A stretch of 64,000 bases of DNA from Metallyticus violacea (GCA_030762175.1 CM060837.1:7644001-7708000), one strand, 5' to 3'. Positions 21,680 to 33,660 are shown, counted from the first letter of the stretch. Program-made: numbers and translations. Notes: generated by a model not told the origin, from the letters alone.

Positions 21680-23535
21680 CCTGAACTTCCGGGATGTGTT
21701 TATAACTAAAACCTATATATATGGCTGTACGTTCTCAAATAAATAATAATAATGATAGTATTATGGGCATACATAAAACTACAGATACTGCAGAAAACCC
21801 AGAAGTAACCGAGTACAGTGCGATAAATCGCAAGTTCATACATAAAGCGAAGTATATAAGGCAGAAAAGAAGTCAGTTTTATTTGACGGGAGGGCGATCA
21901 AAGAGTCTGAATGATTTTAGTTTGTTAAGTATTTCAGAAAAAATATTTGAAAACCCTTGTTGTGTTTCTTTCTTTCTGGAAATTTCTCTGTCTTCAGCAC
22001 TTTATTTTACGGTCAGGACGAACAAAAATGTTTGTTGCCCCTTCCTAAGAACGTCACTTCCGGAGGAATGGGGAAGGAATTCCCCAACAAACCGTACATC
22101 TTCTTCAATGGCTTGCTCATCCCGAACCCTTTTCTCCCGACACGGAGGTCTGATTACAGAAACCGGGTTTTTTTTTTTTTCTTTCTTTTTTTTCTCCTGA
22201 GCTGCGTTTCCAAACCGTTAGCATCTCTTGCTGGGTATGCAACACAATTAACGCGTGTGTTGTTTGTGTTGCGGCATGTGCAGTAGTATAGGCGTGCCTT
22301 GTGTTCTTTAGACGGTCAGGGCATTCTAACTTGTGGGATATTCATTCCTTGGCTACAGGGGAGGGAGAATTGATTAGGGTGTGTGTACAGGGGATGAGCA
22401 GGCTGGGGTGGCTTCACGTAATCGTGTTAGGAAAGCTGGAAAGTTTACTCCCCAAGGAACATAAATGAACTTGTTCCATGGGAATAAAATAACTACTAAC
22501 TTAAAGTGCACACACCAAGTGTTGGCAAAGGCAGCTGGAACTTGACACGTTCGTCTTTTCTCGCTTGAAGCTTCGCACACACAAAGAATTTTCGGTAAAA
22601 CTGAGTACTTGAAGTGTAGGTTATACTGTGTTAGTTGCTTACAAGAAAAGTAAACACTATACATCTTCGATAATATTTGAAAAAAAAAACATAAATTAAG
22701 GAAATGATAGAAAGTTTGTGTAAACGTTTCAAAATAAATTATATTAACAGAAATATTGAAAGTCATCAAAACAGCAATAAAAACCAGTATAGAGGTTTTT
22801 AAATCTGAAGATCTAGATAGCATTTCAAACTGGTGAAATGTGCCCTTTGAATGCACATCATAGAATAAGATCCGTCATATGCCAGTGTAAGAACTGTGCT
22901 AATATTCAACAAGGAGGTCAAATAGCCTATAGTTCATTTAAAGGGAATATGAAATGCCTAAACTTGTAATGTTAAATGTACCAAACTCAATATCCGTTTT
23001 CTCAAGGACTGTCAAAGCCGGCATACAGATGCAAATAATTTAAATTTACTGATCTGTTTTCACTACTATATCATGACTCTGAAGCACATTATAAATTATT
23101 TTCAGTTTTTTCCTTTTTTCTATTTTTTTTTTCAAAAATTTATTTTATTATTATTTTTTTTTTCACACTCACATCAAAATAATATCACGAATAAGTGCTG
23201 AAAGTTTCACAGTGATAGCTTATACTAATCCTAAATAAATGGGAAACTAATGCAAAAAAAATGAACTTGTTCAATATTTGTAGTAAAAAAATGCATTTTC
23301 AGAAAAACTCACTTTTTGAGGGAAACATTAGCTAAAACCCTCCAACAATGTTAAACAACAAAGGATGGTGTCATGGAAACATAAGCTGCCAATTTATGAA
23401 TTACAGCTTTTCTATCATTCAAAACAAACCAGTCTTCTAGAACAAATAGTTTCTAAGATACAGAATTTTAATTGAACAATTGCTCGCAACCCCCTCCTCA
23501 TATCATCGCTGTACATTTTCGTTTCATTTCTCTAT
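21680..23535. other. No recognised gene; two unexplained ~160-codon frames
   Basis: The longest frames of the window are here: 159 codons at 21721-22200 (+) and 160 codons at 22374-22856 (-). Neither shows a domain, splice context or a rise in GC content. The first runs into a T tract that encodes phenylalanines. Both are treated as chance frames. Confidence 0.35.
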
Positions 23536-23715
23536 TGGTTCTGGTGGTCTTGTGGAATCCATACCGGAAGAAGTAAAGCCGTGGGTCCCGTGTCGTACAT
23601 TTACGGCAGGATAAAGAACCTCAAGCCTCTGAGCAAAATTTATCGGCCGTTTCACGCCCTGAATTGAATGGGACGTTAATAGCCTCAGATGTTAAAGAGC
23701 GTCTGTAAATAAACA
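23536..23715 (+). mobile_element. SINE family B, copy with internal deletion
   Basis: The head GGTTCTGGTGGTCTTGTGG jumps directly to CCGGAAGAAGTAAAGCCGTG, losing the B box. The body and 3' end are complete (GATGTTAAAGAGCGTCTGTA). Confidence 0.9.
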
Positions 23716-24889
23716 CATAAAAATTCGAATAAAGTGGATGGTGATTCAGGACTACTCTGTAGACAGGCGGAAAGCAGGCTACAAGATATCTTTTGTTTTT
23801 GTTTTTCCCTATGGTAAACAAAGGCGCCACTGTGGTGTTTATGTTGCGGCTAGAAATAAAAAAAATACGAGCTGGTTTCTTTAATTTCCTCAACGTCACA
23901 AGTCTTGATAGCTGAGAAAATTGGTTTCAACCTAGGTTCGCTTCTGACCAATTAAAGCCCGTACCTCTATTTAAGAACAAGCTCATAACTTGAAGCTGTC
24001 AGCATAATAACACGGCGTGGTGTGGTCGGCTACCAAAACCGTATGAATTTTCATGGAGTTCACAACACGGCAATTACTGGAGCGCCGCAGGCTTTTGCTT
24101 TCTCTTGCGACTTGTAGAGCTGATATCTAATGTAGGAAAGGGCGACCGGAATTGGTTTCTGGTGCATTTAACAAACGACATCAGTGATATGCATATGAAA
24201 ATTATTTACTCTTTGCTGAAATTATTTCCATGAGTTTTGCACAATTTCCATAAAAAGCATTGTGCAGTTCAGACCGCTTTTCACAGCTCAAATTCAAAAT
24301 GTACCAGCCACAAATACATTTTGCTCGGTATTTCGATAAAAGATGGCGTAAGTTGGCGAAAACACTGTACGTTGACATGACGATAAATTCATACATATCT
24401 TGTAAAGTCAGCTGAAGTTGTACTGACGTAAACTTTTGCTTACGCTGGTCAAAGCTACGGACATATTTCTTCTAAACTTGTTCTGCGCTATTGATCCTTT
24501 GAATGTCCTAACAGTTACACCAAAAATGAGCATTGATATCACTAGTCTACAAATTTCAACAACACAACAATTAAATGCATAAAAACAATTGTACTTATAA
24601 TAAATAATAAATAAATTGCACTTATAATAAATAAATAAATAAATATGTGAATTGGTCTAATTTTGAGTCACAGAATTCAGTAGAAAAATGGGGTTTTCCC
24701 CGTGAGGTCTCAAGACCATTACTTGCATAATTTTGAAAATCACTACTGGCGAATATTGACATAATTAAATAAACTAGAAATGCAAACTCAGAATTCAGTT
24801 CAGTATATGTGGACTTGGTGCATATTCTTTTGGACGGCGTTTCATCATGCTCCCTAAGAAGACACCAACAGTAGTCGCCAGTTGCTTGT
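23716..24889. other. No recognised gene
   Basis: AT-rich. A short partial duplication CACTTATAATAAATAA lies near 24595-24640. Confidence 0.4.
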
Positions 24890-25085
24890 TGATTTGCTTT
24901 ATTTACGGACGCTCTTTAACATCTCAGGTCATCAGCGTTCCATTCAATTCAGGGCGTGAAACGGCCGACAAATTTTGCTCAGAGGTCTCTTCTTTCAAGC
25001 TTGAGGTTCTTTTACGTGCCGTAAATGTACGACACGGGACCCATGGCTTTACTTCCCTTCCGAAGGAAGCCATACTTAAGGTTCT
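24890..25085 (-). mobile_element. SINE family B, head-less copy
   Basis: It runs from the 3' border GTTGATTTGCTTTATTTACG through TGTACGACACGGGACCC to GGAAGCCATACTTAAGG, where it stops short of the tRNA-like head. The 104-codon frame over it is not a gene. Confidence 0.92.
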
Positions 25086-25639
25086 TGTACTTCCCAAAAG
25101 ACCGTTCACCAAAGAAACACAGTTATCATCTTTTCTTTTCTGTTGCCCAGAAAGTCGTTAACGTTTCTTTGAAACAGTCCGAGCTGCTATTTCAATATTT
25201 GTGAGCTTAGTATCAAAGAATGTATCTTTCAATTTTTTTCTGATTTATGGCCCAACAAACATGCCTTATTCAACTATTTATCCCATGTAGTGATTATTTT
25301 TAGAACTTCTACTATTATAATACTTCTTTATATTTTAAGAACAGTAACAAACGAAAGGACAAAAAAACTAACAAAACATGTAAATAAAAGTTTAGAAAAT
25401 AGAGAAAGACTGAAAATAAAAAAATCTAAACTATAAATTACTCAAACATTTGATTTATAATATGTGAGATGCAAAATAGCTGTTGAACAGCGTAATTATA
25501 CCTCACATCGCCCAGTGCCTATGAAGTAACTAGAATGATGAATTATACTTTGCTTGAGAGTTACACTCGCAGTTCGAGCGCATCTCGCGCTGGGCCAAGG
25601 CCAAGCTCACACCAGTCTCACGTGAAAACAACGCACCAT

Positions 25640-25830
25640 TTTCACGCTATGGCTGCAAGTAGAGTCAATAGCAGTTTGCTGTTACGTGTACAAGCAAAAA
25701 AGTGAAAATCGCATGGGGTAAGATCTGGGCCGTATGGTAGATGTTGAAGTTTATCTCAGCCAGATCCTTGAAGCCTTTCGGCTGTATGGCGAGCTTAAGT
25801 TTCTGCTAAGTCTTCTTAGGGCTTCGCATT
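25640..25830 (-). pseudogene. Mariner transposase relic, third-aspartate segment
   Basis: Near 25740-25697 on the minus strand the reading 'HLPYGPDLTPCDFHFF' matches the HPPYSPDLAPCDFxFF signature that holds the last catalytic aspartate of mariner transposases. Flanking frames are too decayed to place, so the ends are approximate. Confidence 0.55.
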
Positions 25831-26571
25831 GAAGGCGACCCATAGGCAAGCAATGGACCCAGCCAATTGAACAACTTCAAGGTGACTTTCACAAAATTTC
25901 TGAGTACGGCTTTGGAATTATCGGCGTAGGAAGTTTCACGTGTTTCCACTGTTGGCTATAGAAATGCATGCTCTTCCTCAAGTGTCCCAGAGGTGCAGCC
26001 ATTCTGTGAGGTTCTTGTTGCTCCATCAGCTGATGTACAACCCTTGCGGGCAAATATCCCCATCAAAACATGAATTTCTGCCACTGCGATTCTTATAAGA
26101 ATCTCTACCCTCCCAGTGACGTCGAGAGTTCTGACGCGAGGATCCTCTTGCAGTGACACAGACAAGTGATTTTCTCATCCTCCAGCACTCCGAACCACAT
26201 TTCTCTGCTCGTCTTGACTCGCTTCCCTTTCTGATGTTGAACACGTAACTTGCTTTTAGCGCACTAAACAAACAACGAACGTGCTCCTTGCTTCTCTGCA
26301 GATTACAATATCGTTAGTAAATATCATTGTAACCAACTTTTGCCCGCTTTGAGTTTTATACATTTTAATGCCACTTATTTGTTTAAAATGGAATTAAAAT
26401 TTGAGATACAGGCTAATAGAACATAATAACTGTAACAAAATTTAATTCACGAAGAAGATTAAACGTTTACCCAGTTCTTAACCGGTAAAGTTCTTCCATT
26501 TTTTTAAGTATATTGATAGAAATCGATTCTAGCAATTTTCTTGCCAATGTAGGTGGTTTTTTATTTTTTGC

Positions 26572-26842
26572 ATAGTGTTTAACGCCCGTTTTTATTACAG
26601 AGGCACCACGGGCGATGGACACTGAAAAATGAAAATAAAATGATATATTGGAAAGAATTTTTTTAAGGAAGGAAACGTTCCAGGCCTAAGTTTAGGGTAC
26701 CTTCCCGGCATTTGCCATTTATGAGGACTGGGGAAAACCTGGAAAAATCCTCAGTCAGGGAGGACGGTCCTGGCGGGATTCGAACCCCAGACCTCCCGCT
26801 AACGAGTCCGCGCCTTGACGACCTCGAACACCCGTGGCGGTA
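26572..26842 (-). mobile_element. SINE family A, full-length copy inserted in a LINE
   Basis: It has head ACCGCCACGGGTGTTCGAGG, B box GGGGTTCGAATCCCG, complete body and tail. It sits directly against a LINE RNase H frame at 26843, so it inserted into that older element. Confidence 0.93.
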
Positions 26843-26965
26843 CTTAGGCTCTGGTCCTATGAATTCAATTTTAGTTTCTTCTTTTGCCAGTTTATTTGCC
26901 GATTCATTGCCTTCAATGCCGTAGTGTCCAGGCACCCAACAAAGTTCCAGTTGATTCTTTGTGGA
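26843..26965 (-). pseudogene. LINE RNase H fragment
   Basis: The minus-strand frame reads 'LELCWVPGHYGIEGNESANK' then 'LAKEETKIEFIGPEP'. The W-V-P-G-H-x-G-I-x-G-N-E-x-A-D/N signature is the C-terminal motif of RNase H domains in I/R1/Jockey-like LINEs, including the active-site histidine and the last acidic residue region. A SINE A copy cuts it off. It resembles the relic at 48580-49360. Confidence 0.8.
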
Positions 26966-27913
26966 TTAATGAAAGCTTGGGTACAATTCATATAAGTGTA
27001 CAACTAGTGGTTCACAATATTGGAAACTGTAGATATGTGGATAATACTTGATAAGTGGAGTAAAAATAAATACCTATATATATCAACTAGAAATGATACA
27101 GAGTTGGAAAATAGGGATTAACATTTTTATACATTTTTTTAACATAGTCTGGCATAAAAACTGTATGTTTCTAATCTTAATATGATCTTAGTGCATTGCC
27201 TAGGGCGATTAATATATTTCAAGGTATACAAACCAAAAGAGAGGAAAGTAATTTGTCCGTGGGTCTCAAGGAACCTAAAAAGTTTTTCAATTAAGGCAGC
27301 GGTAGTGTCTAAAAATATGAAAACCTTGGCAAGGGACGATCTTGGGTCACATGAGAGTTCCTACAAATTATATAGCGGGATTTATAACAGCCTTTTCCAT
27401 GCTTAATTTGTACAAAACAGTTTCCAGTGTAAAATTACAAAGTGAGGGGTTAAATGAACGTTTCTAATGTTCTGTCAAGTGAGTATAAAAATGGATCTAG
27501 AATGCAAAAACACAAAACGACCATGATACGGAAATTATGCCTGTAGGCACTTGAAGTTATCAATATCCATGCTTTCTTTTTACTTATTCTCAACATTTAT
27601 GAGACCAGGATAGTGTAAAGAGTTTCATAAATTAATATTTTTATTCGTCACAAACACCTCTAAAGCTTGTAGTTCGATCTTTATTGATTTTGTAGGAATA
27701 TTAGACAGTTAATAATTTTAATTTGTAATGTAGCACACCAGTTTAATTCAGAGTTGCAGCAAGTGACTTTCGGTATTTCCCTTCCTGCAGACCTAACAAC
27801 GAGGGTTAGACGTCTTTTGTTTAGTTCATCTGAATACAAAGTACTGAGGAAATGTTTTATTTCTAAGGTAAAAAGTTTGCTGGTGGTTTCAGTAAATGCT
27901 GTTTGTGTTGCAG

Positions 27914-28145
27914 GTTGCGGACGGAGAGTCATGGCGGAGCTTGGTGTCCCAAAAACCAAATCACCACAGAACCCAAAGAGTGGCTAGAGATTGACCTGCA
28001 CTCGGTTCATGTGATCACGGCCACGGAGACCCAGGGTCGCTTCGGCAACGGTCAAGGTGTGGAATTTGCTGAGGCTTATTTACTGGAGTACTGGCGGCCC
28101 CGCCTTGGCAAGTGGGTCCGCTACCGCGACATCAAGGGCGAAGAG
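27914..28145 (+). CDS. Ddr: Discoidin domain receptor (Ddr/DDR-like), one internal discoidin-domain exon
   Basis: A 3' splice site (TGTTTGTGTTGCAG ending at 27913) and a consensus 5' splice site (GAG|GTGAGT at 28145/28146) bound 232 bases: one base completing a codon, then 77 open codons. Key stretches are 'HGGAWCPKNQI', 'EWLEIDLHSVHVIT', 'TETQGRFGNGQGVEF' and 'YLLEYWRPRLGKW'. These are the core strands of an F5/8 type C (discoidin) domain with the GAWCP and TQGRxxxGxGxEF signatures of collagen-binding discoidin domain receptors, single-pass receptor tyrosine kinases of the cell surface. GC content is far above the flanks, which supports coding use. No kinase or other exon was recognised here. 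Orthology is a family-level inference; another discoidin-domain protein is the alternative. Confidence 0.85.
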
Positions 28146-28383
28146 GTGAGTAAGCAACTAGCGCAGCTATGTGGGGGTACCCCAAAAGTCTATAACACTT
28201 TTCATCGCTTCAATGACATTTTACCTCCCTGTCACGAGAATGAAGAGGAGATACTCTAAGATGTTAAATGGAATAATGGAAATTTGTATCACTTTTGTAT
28301 TATTCTCAGCAAATTAAACATCGTTGGTTTAAAAAAATTGTCATAAAATTAAATTTTTTTCAAAATCGTCGAGAAATTCAATT
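28146..28383 (+). other. Intron start after the discoidin exon
   Basis: After the GTGAGTAAG donor the frame runs on to a stop near 28257 without family similarity, as expected for intron. Sequence is AT-rich and featureless up to R1 copy c. Confidence 0.6.
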
Positions 28384-29320
28384 TTAGCGAATTCCGAAGG
28401 AATAGCATTGCGACAATACCCGTGAAAAGATTTTTCAAGTTTCTGCACGTGTTCATCAATCCTATTTAATAGGCATCGACGACAGTGGAGAAAGGTTGTA
28501 AACCTATGTGTGTGTCTGTTAAAGCCAAAAATGTTGTTTTTTCTTAACACGGCGTATAATAATTAACAATCGATTCATTGAGTTAAAAAAACCAGCAAAA
28601 TTAAACAATAAGGAGGGAGAGTTAAACTAAAGCAAAAATTAAAATATTCCTCTATTGGCCGCATTTTTTTTTCCAACGAAACTCGGTATATGTCATCGAA
28701 ATAAAACAACGAAAATATTTGGCGAAAATCAGTGAAATTACCCTTTTAGGAGAGAGGGGCTTACCTTAAATCTAGAATTTAAAATTTGCTCTAACGGCAC
28801 TATTTTTTTTTTTTTTTTTGCAACGAAACCCTGTCTATGCATTTTAAATAAAGTAAGAAATCAGGAAAATCGGATAATTGGGAGAAGGAGCTATATCTGA
28901 AAACCGAAATTTAAGGAGTGAGGGTTAACTTAAAGGAAAAAAATTAAAATCGCTTTAGCAGCCGTAATTTTTATTGTTTCTCCACGAAACTCGATATATA
29001 ATTAAAATAGTTTATGAAAATAGGTGAAATCAGACTGTTAGGAGTGGGGGTTTACCTGAAACCCAAACTTTAAAAATCGCTCTAGCGGCACCAATATTTG
29101 TTTTTTCGCAACGAAACTCTGTATATGCCATTTAAATAAAATAAGAAAAATAGTTCCTGAAAATCAGGTAAATCGTAACATTAAGAGTGGGGAAATACCT
29201 GAAAGCCAAAATTTAAAAAATGCACCAGCTCTCTGTAATAACCTTCACAATTTCCACTTGCTGGGGAATTCACTTAGTTTACGCTACACCTGCGTGACGA
29301 TTTTTTTTTAACTCTTAAAA
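28384..29320. repeat. Dispersed subrepeat element R1, copy c
   Basis: It starts TTAGCGAATTCCGAAGG. Subrepeats start at about 28651, 28789, 28952 and 29080, spaced 138, 163 and 128 bases. Each has a CTCTAGCGGCAC-like start, ACGAAACTC, ATTTAAATAAAATAAG and ACCTGAAACCC blocks. The non-repeated tail is mostly deleted (CTCTCTGTAATAACCTTCA then GGGGAATTCACTTAG). The end is a T tract at ~29303. Confidence 0.75.
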
Positions 29321-29919
29321 ATACGAAAGTTGTACTTTCATAATATATATCGGTAAGATTGAATAACATTGAACAAATTTCACGCATGACTCACGAGATG
29401 TATTTGAGTATTTTCTTATAAATGTCTTATCATGCAATAAGGCACTAAAGTTAGTAAATAGCCTCTTCGAGTTAGAAGAAATTCTGCCAAACAGCTATGG
29501 TTTTGGAATATCGCATGTGTTCTGTTTTTTAATGTTGCTTATATCGCCATAGTAACGTTACACTAACTTGCTAGAGTTTGCTTCGCATGTCATTTCCCAC
29601 CCTTTTGAATCGTACAAGCGGTGTGAGTGAATAAACCCAGCATCGGGATAGGCTAAAGGGCTTCGTTTACGGATACCTTTCACTGTTCATTAATCAAATG
29701 TATAATATTCCATCAATCGGTTAATGAAAAGTTAACTGCAGCTTTGGTCACACTTTGTTGCAGGGTTGTATTTCCCTGTGGTATAAATTCTGATGTTATT
29801 GAGCAATGCAATGTAGGTACAATGTCACTGACGTGCCATTGTGAATTAACACCAGGGCATAATGATCTGTTCGGCGGAATTTCATCTAATCGACGTAGCT
29901 ATTTAATAACTTTACACAA
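29321..29919. other. No recognised gene
   Basis: AT-rich with one frame of 76 codons that runs into the SINE at 29920; no domain. Confidence 0.4.
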
Positions 29920-30174
29920 TCACGGGTGGCCGAGGTCATTAAGGTGCAGAGGAATGGGGTTCGAATTCCGCTAGGAACGTCCTCCGTGACTGAGGTTTTT
30001 TTCCAGATTTTCCTCAGTCCTCATAAATGGCAAATGCCAGGGAGTTGCTCTAAACTTAGGCCTGGAACGTTTCCTTCCTTAAAAAAATCCTTTCCCAGTT
30101 TATCATTTCATCTCACGCATGATCAGTGTTCGACGCCTGCGGTGCCTCAGTAGTAAAAACGGGCGTTAAACACA
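29920..30174 (+). mobile_element. SINE family A, copy with a small head deletion
   Basis: CACGGGTGGCCGAGGTCATT joins AAGGTGCAGAGGAATGGGGT, so ~20 bases between the A and B boxes are lost. B box, body and 3' end (AAAACGGGCGTTAAACAC) are present. Confidence 0.92.
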
Positions 30175-31077
30175 AGTCCTTACATTTGTAATGCTATGTT
30201 AAGCTTGAGTGGCATCAAAGAGTTCTGAAAATCATATGAAAAGCTGTTTTGAACATAACACAATTTTAAGAAAAATGGTTTTATAAAAAGCTAACTTGAT
30301 GCATTGCTTATCATTGTAAAGCACAAGGGAACAGAACCTTGGAACAAAGTTTTGTCTCCTTCATTTTTGGCACACTGATGCTAAAAATTGATGATTGCAT
30401 CTTAAGGAAGGTTTTTGTCACCAGGGCGCCGTATTTGATTTACATTTGGGAGGAAAGTTTATGAACGATGGGGAAATTAGATGATAAAATAGATATTGGA
30501 GTCATTAAATAAATCTGGGAACACTGTGACACAAACTTTTGCAGCAAGGTTGGCAGTTACTTTTCCACAAATAACGTGTCGAAAAGTCATAAAATAAATA
30601 TGGCTTCCTATCATTTTATTTTCTTCGTAAGGGGGAAATGTCTCATGCACATCATTGCAAGGAACCGCGAGTGAAGCGCATTAAAAAAAAAAAAAAAAAT
30701 GTTTACTTTCTCCTACACGCATACCTAAGTGAGAGCTGTCCTTTAGAAACCACGTGTTTGTCGTATTATAACAATTGAAAATTTGCTTATTCACTGAAAA
30801 TATTTCAACGCTGTTATACTGTATGATACATTTACTGACATAAAGAACTCAATAATATTAATATAGGTTATTTTTCCATAACACAAAAAAATGTTGTATC
30901 AACCGACTGGATTGGGTGGGACGGAAAAGGATTTAAGGTACGAAATAGCAACGAAATTCCAGAAAATTCTCTTCGCTGTTTTATGCAACAAAATAGGCTT
31001 GCTTACAATGGCTACATAGTATAAAATCACTGTGTGCAAAACTCAAACTGGGTGATCCTGTAGCTTTGAGTAGAGTT
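30175..31077. other. No recognised gene
   Basis: AT-rich with an A tract at 30681-30699. AACTCAAACTGGGTGATCCTG at 31048 resembles a phrase at 56543 beside another mariner relic and may be part of an element end. Confidence 0.35.
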
Positions 31078-31460
31078 TACGAGGGCTGATATAATCATAA
31101 TTGATGATGGAGATTTTCAAACAGAGCTTTGCTGTTTACTCTCACAATCAAATTAAGTAGCCAAGTTATCAGCAATGATTAGTTCTGAAAGAAACTCCAT
31201 GTCTTCCTGTCTTCAACTGCATGCAAACCTGCACGTAAACGTATTTTTGTTAAGGAATTTGCTATCTTAGAACCCACCGTGCACAAACACCTCTCATGTG
31301 CAACTTTTTAGTTACCAGCGTGTGGGTTGCACCCAGTGGAATTTCCTAAATTTCTGAACGCGTTTTTATTTCATTCGACGATACTCACAATGGCAGCAGT
31401 GGTGTTAATGTTGTCTTCTGTTGGAATACAATCTGGAACGCCGAGTCCAATTGATTGCAT
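31078..31460 (-). pseudogene. Mariner transposase relic, cut by the TTAA element
   Basis: On + the left edge reads TACGAGGGCTGATATAATCA at 31079, which looks like a mariner inverted end. On the minus strand 'LVTKKLHMRGVCARWV' (from ~31325), 'RLQVCMQLKT' in a neighbouring frame and 'ITADN' follow, so it spans the linker to near the first catalytic aspartate. A TTAA-flanked element borders it at 31461. Stops and frameshifts are common. The sequence 31230-31312 is nearly the reverse complement of 17869-17952. Confidence 0.75.
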
Positions 31461-32184
31461 TTAAGGTAGCCAGGAAGTGTAAATCTAGCAAACATGCAGC
31501 AGTATACATTTTGCACTGTATCTCAGAAAGTTTTGAAGCAATCAATATGAAATTTTTGAGAGATATTAAGAATACTTAACTAAAGATGCTCTGTGAATTT
31601 TAATTTTCTAATGCATATTGAAAGTTTTTTTTTAAAAAAAAGTATACCAAAATAAAATCTTGTTAAAAACTGAAAATACTGTGACATAATAATGCATTTT
31701 TATAAACTTTTGGTGCATTAGGAATTCTATTTTTACTTAAACTGCAAGCAACATGCTATTCTGGGAACTAGAATAATATAGCTATGCTGGTTGCTTGAAA
31801 AGAAATGAATTTTCAAATTTTGAAGAAAAAATATTTTTAATTTTTTATTAACTATTGATTTTTTTCAACTAATAGTGATATTTAACAATTTTACGTACCA
31901 CACTCACATTTGTACACATTGGGTGTGTGCAAAACTTCAACAAGATTGAACCAGGCAATGCTGAGAAAATTTTCAAAATTTTAACATATTGGGAAATTAG
32001 ATTTATTTTTGTTTAAAAACTTTTTATGTTTATTAGAGAATTAAAATTTACAGAGCATCTTTAGTTAAGTATTCTTAATATCTCATAAAAAGTTCATTTT
32101 GATAGCTTCAGAACTTTCTGAGATACATTATAAAATGTATACTGCTGCATTATTTGCTAGATTTACACTTGCTGGTTACCTTAA
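31461..32184. mobile_element. TTAA-flanked element with ~180-bp inverted arms (piggyBac-like MITE candidate)
   Basis: Left arm TTAAGGTAGCCAGGAAGTG (31461) and right arm CACTTGCTGGTTACCTTAA (ending 32184) are inverted copies. Similarity extends inward for about 180 bases per arm, including AGTGTAAATCTAGCAAA, GCAGCAGTATACATTTT, GTATCTCAGAAAGTT and a perfect GAATACTTAACTAAAGATGC. TTAA lies at both outer edges, the target duplication of piggyBac-type elements. The ~360-base centre has no coding frame, so it is non-autonomous. Confidence 0.85.
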
Positions 32185-32463
32185 ACATTTTAACTCATTT
32201 TCGAGCTGTCTATAGAGAACAAGGCCTTCTGTAACGTTGCATAGGTTAGCTGAAAATGTGTTGAGACGAAAGCATAATTTCAGAATAGAACATGTCTCTA
32301 CTTGCAGACCTGTCACAGGCGGTAACCGGAAAACTGCCCTCGTATGAATGGATTTTGATTCAAATGCATGACGGAAATGTTCATCTTGATCTCATTATTT
32401 TCTTCAATGAAAATTAATGCCACTTACATTGATAAAGACAGCATAAAAGAAGTAATTAACACG

Positions 32464-32680
32464 TTAATCTGGGCAGATCAAACCGGTTTTCGGATGATTT
32501 ACCTGGTATGTTACCCTTGTGATTCTGGGAAATGACTTTTCTTTACGAAAAAGGCGTTTGAATGTTGGAATTCGAACCCAGTAGCTCGAGGTAAGCAGGT
32601 AGACATTGTGCGCTAAACAATGTTGATTGGCAAATATCATTAATATGTATGTTTCAAAGATACCTGTCCCATTCATCTCT
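32464..32680 (-). mobile_element. tRNA-derived SINE-like repeat (family E)
   Basis: On the minus strand TTTAGCGCACAATGTCTACC is followed by TACTGGGTTCGAATTCC, a good Pol III B box, about 35 bases on. No second copy was found in the window, so the repeat status is inferred only from the tRNA-like head. Confidence 0.45.
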
Positions 32681-33350
32681 TTTTAAACTATCCATTCGTT
32701 TCAGTAGCCCACCTTGTTTTATGTGCCCACATTAACCAAGCCCAAAATGGAGAATCAGCAGGAGCTCTTAACAAAATACGTTTCATTTCGAAATGACCTC
32801 AATGTTAATCTTTTACCGCAATGACCGAAATCCTCGGTTTCGCTATATCCTGTGGTATTTTGTGTATACATCTGCTTTCAGTTTTGTGCACATCGTAGTC
32901 AAGTGAAATATCTCTCATTGCTCTGAAATGTGATGTTTGCAGCAACATTAGTCTCTCATTGATGTAAAAGTTTATGTAAAAGTTGAAAGCGTACGATTGA
33001 GTTCATTTTTCAAACCGAACAATGTCATTTACCTCAAGACAATAAAAATAGAAGGGATTATAATGTATAAGATATCGCCATATTTAGAGCTGGAACTTTT
33101 AGGCAATTTTTAGAGAATTCCTTTGTCAGTAGGCAAATAGTAATGATGTTAAGTACAAACAATATACATATCAGTTCTGTTCTGTTCTGTAATACAAGTA
33201 TTACTTAAATATGTAAAAATTAATTATAATTTATTTGTATATAAAACGAAAACAACTCTGTAATTAAATAATATTTATGTCTGCGTCCGCGGGGGTGTTT
33301 TCCATTTGCTGTAGTCACAAGTATAAAAGAAATGGCACATAATACCGTGC
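32681..33350. other. No recognised gene
   Basis: AT-rich, no shared repeat or domain recognised. Confidence 0.4.
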
Positions 33351-33660
33351 GATCAATTTTGTTTTCCCCCGGAGTGTTTTGCATATGACAAAGTGCGCCC
33401 CTCGTTAGCTGTTAGCCGGCCAGCGGGTCTCGGTGATTAACGAAAGGGTAAAACAATATACAAACCAAGCATAAACAAATAATTTAATTTACCAAATTAT
33501 CAAATGAGGTGTTGAAACTGCCCGCCTTCATTCCCCACACATATTTGGCATCTCTTTAGAAAATTAATTCATCGCTCGCTGTAGTTCATTTTCAGAAATC
33601 CGGACAGTTTCCTGACGGATATTATCTTTGAGTTCTTGGCCGAGGGAACCACAAAGCCGT
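33351..33660 (-). mobile_element. Tc1/mariner-type element fragment, GATCARTTTTGTTTTCC family, copy 1
   Basis: The left border GATCAATTTTGTTTTCCCCC and CGGAGTG recur at 59339. From 33503 the text TTACCAAATTATCAAATGAG and GTGTTG matches 59735-59757. On the minus strand this gives the transposase C-terminus: 'ELKDNIRQ', 'CVGNEGGQFQHLI'. A SINE A copy begins at 33676. Only the left end and the transposase tail remain. Confidence 0.75.

Noticed and set aside
21721..22200. 159-codon frame on +, and 160-codon frame on - at 22374-22856
   Set aside because: These are the longest frames of the window, but they lack domains, splice context and a GC rise. The first ends in a T tract. In ~64 kb of six-frame sequence a few such frames are expected by chance.
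22980..23500. Second copy of the TTAA inverted-arm element
   Set aside because: Some words recall the element at 31461 (a CACACTCACAT phrase and a TAAGATACA phrase), but no inverted arms or TTAA borders could be aligned.
26663..26935. 90-codon minus frame as one gene
   Set aside because: It is a chance fusion of a LINE RNase H frame with an inserted SINE A.
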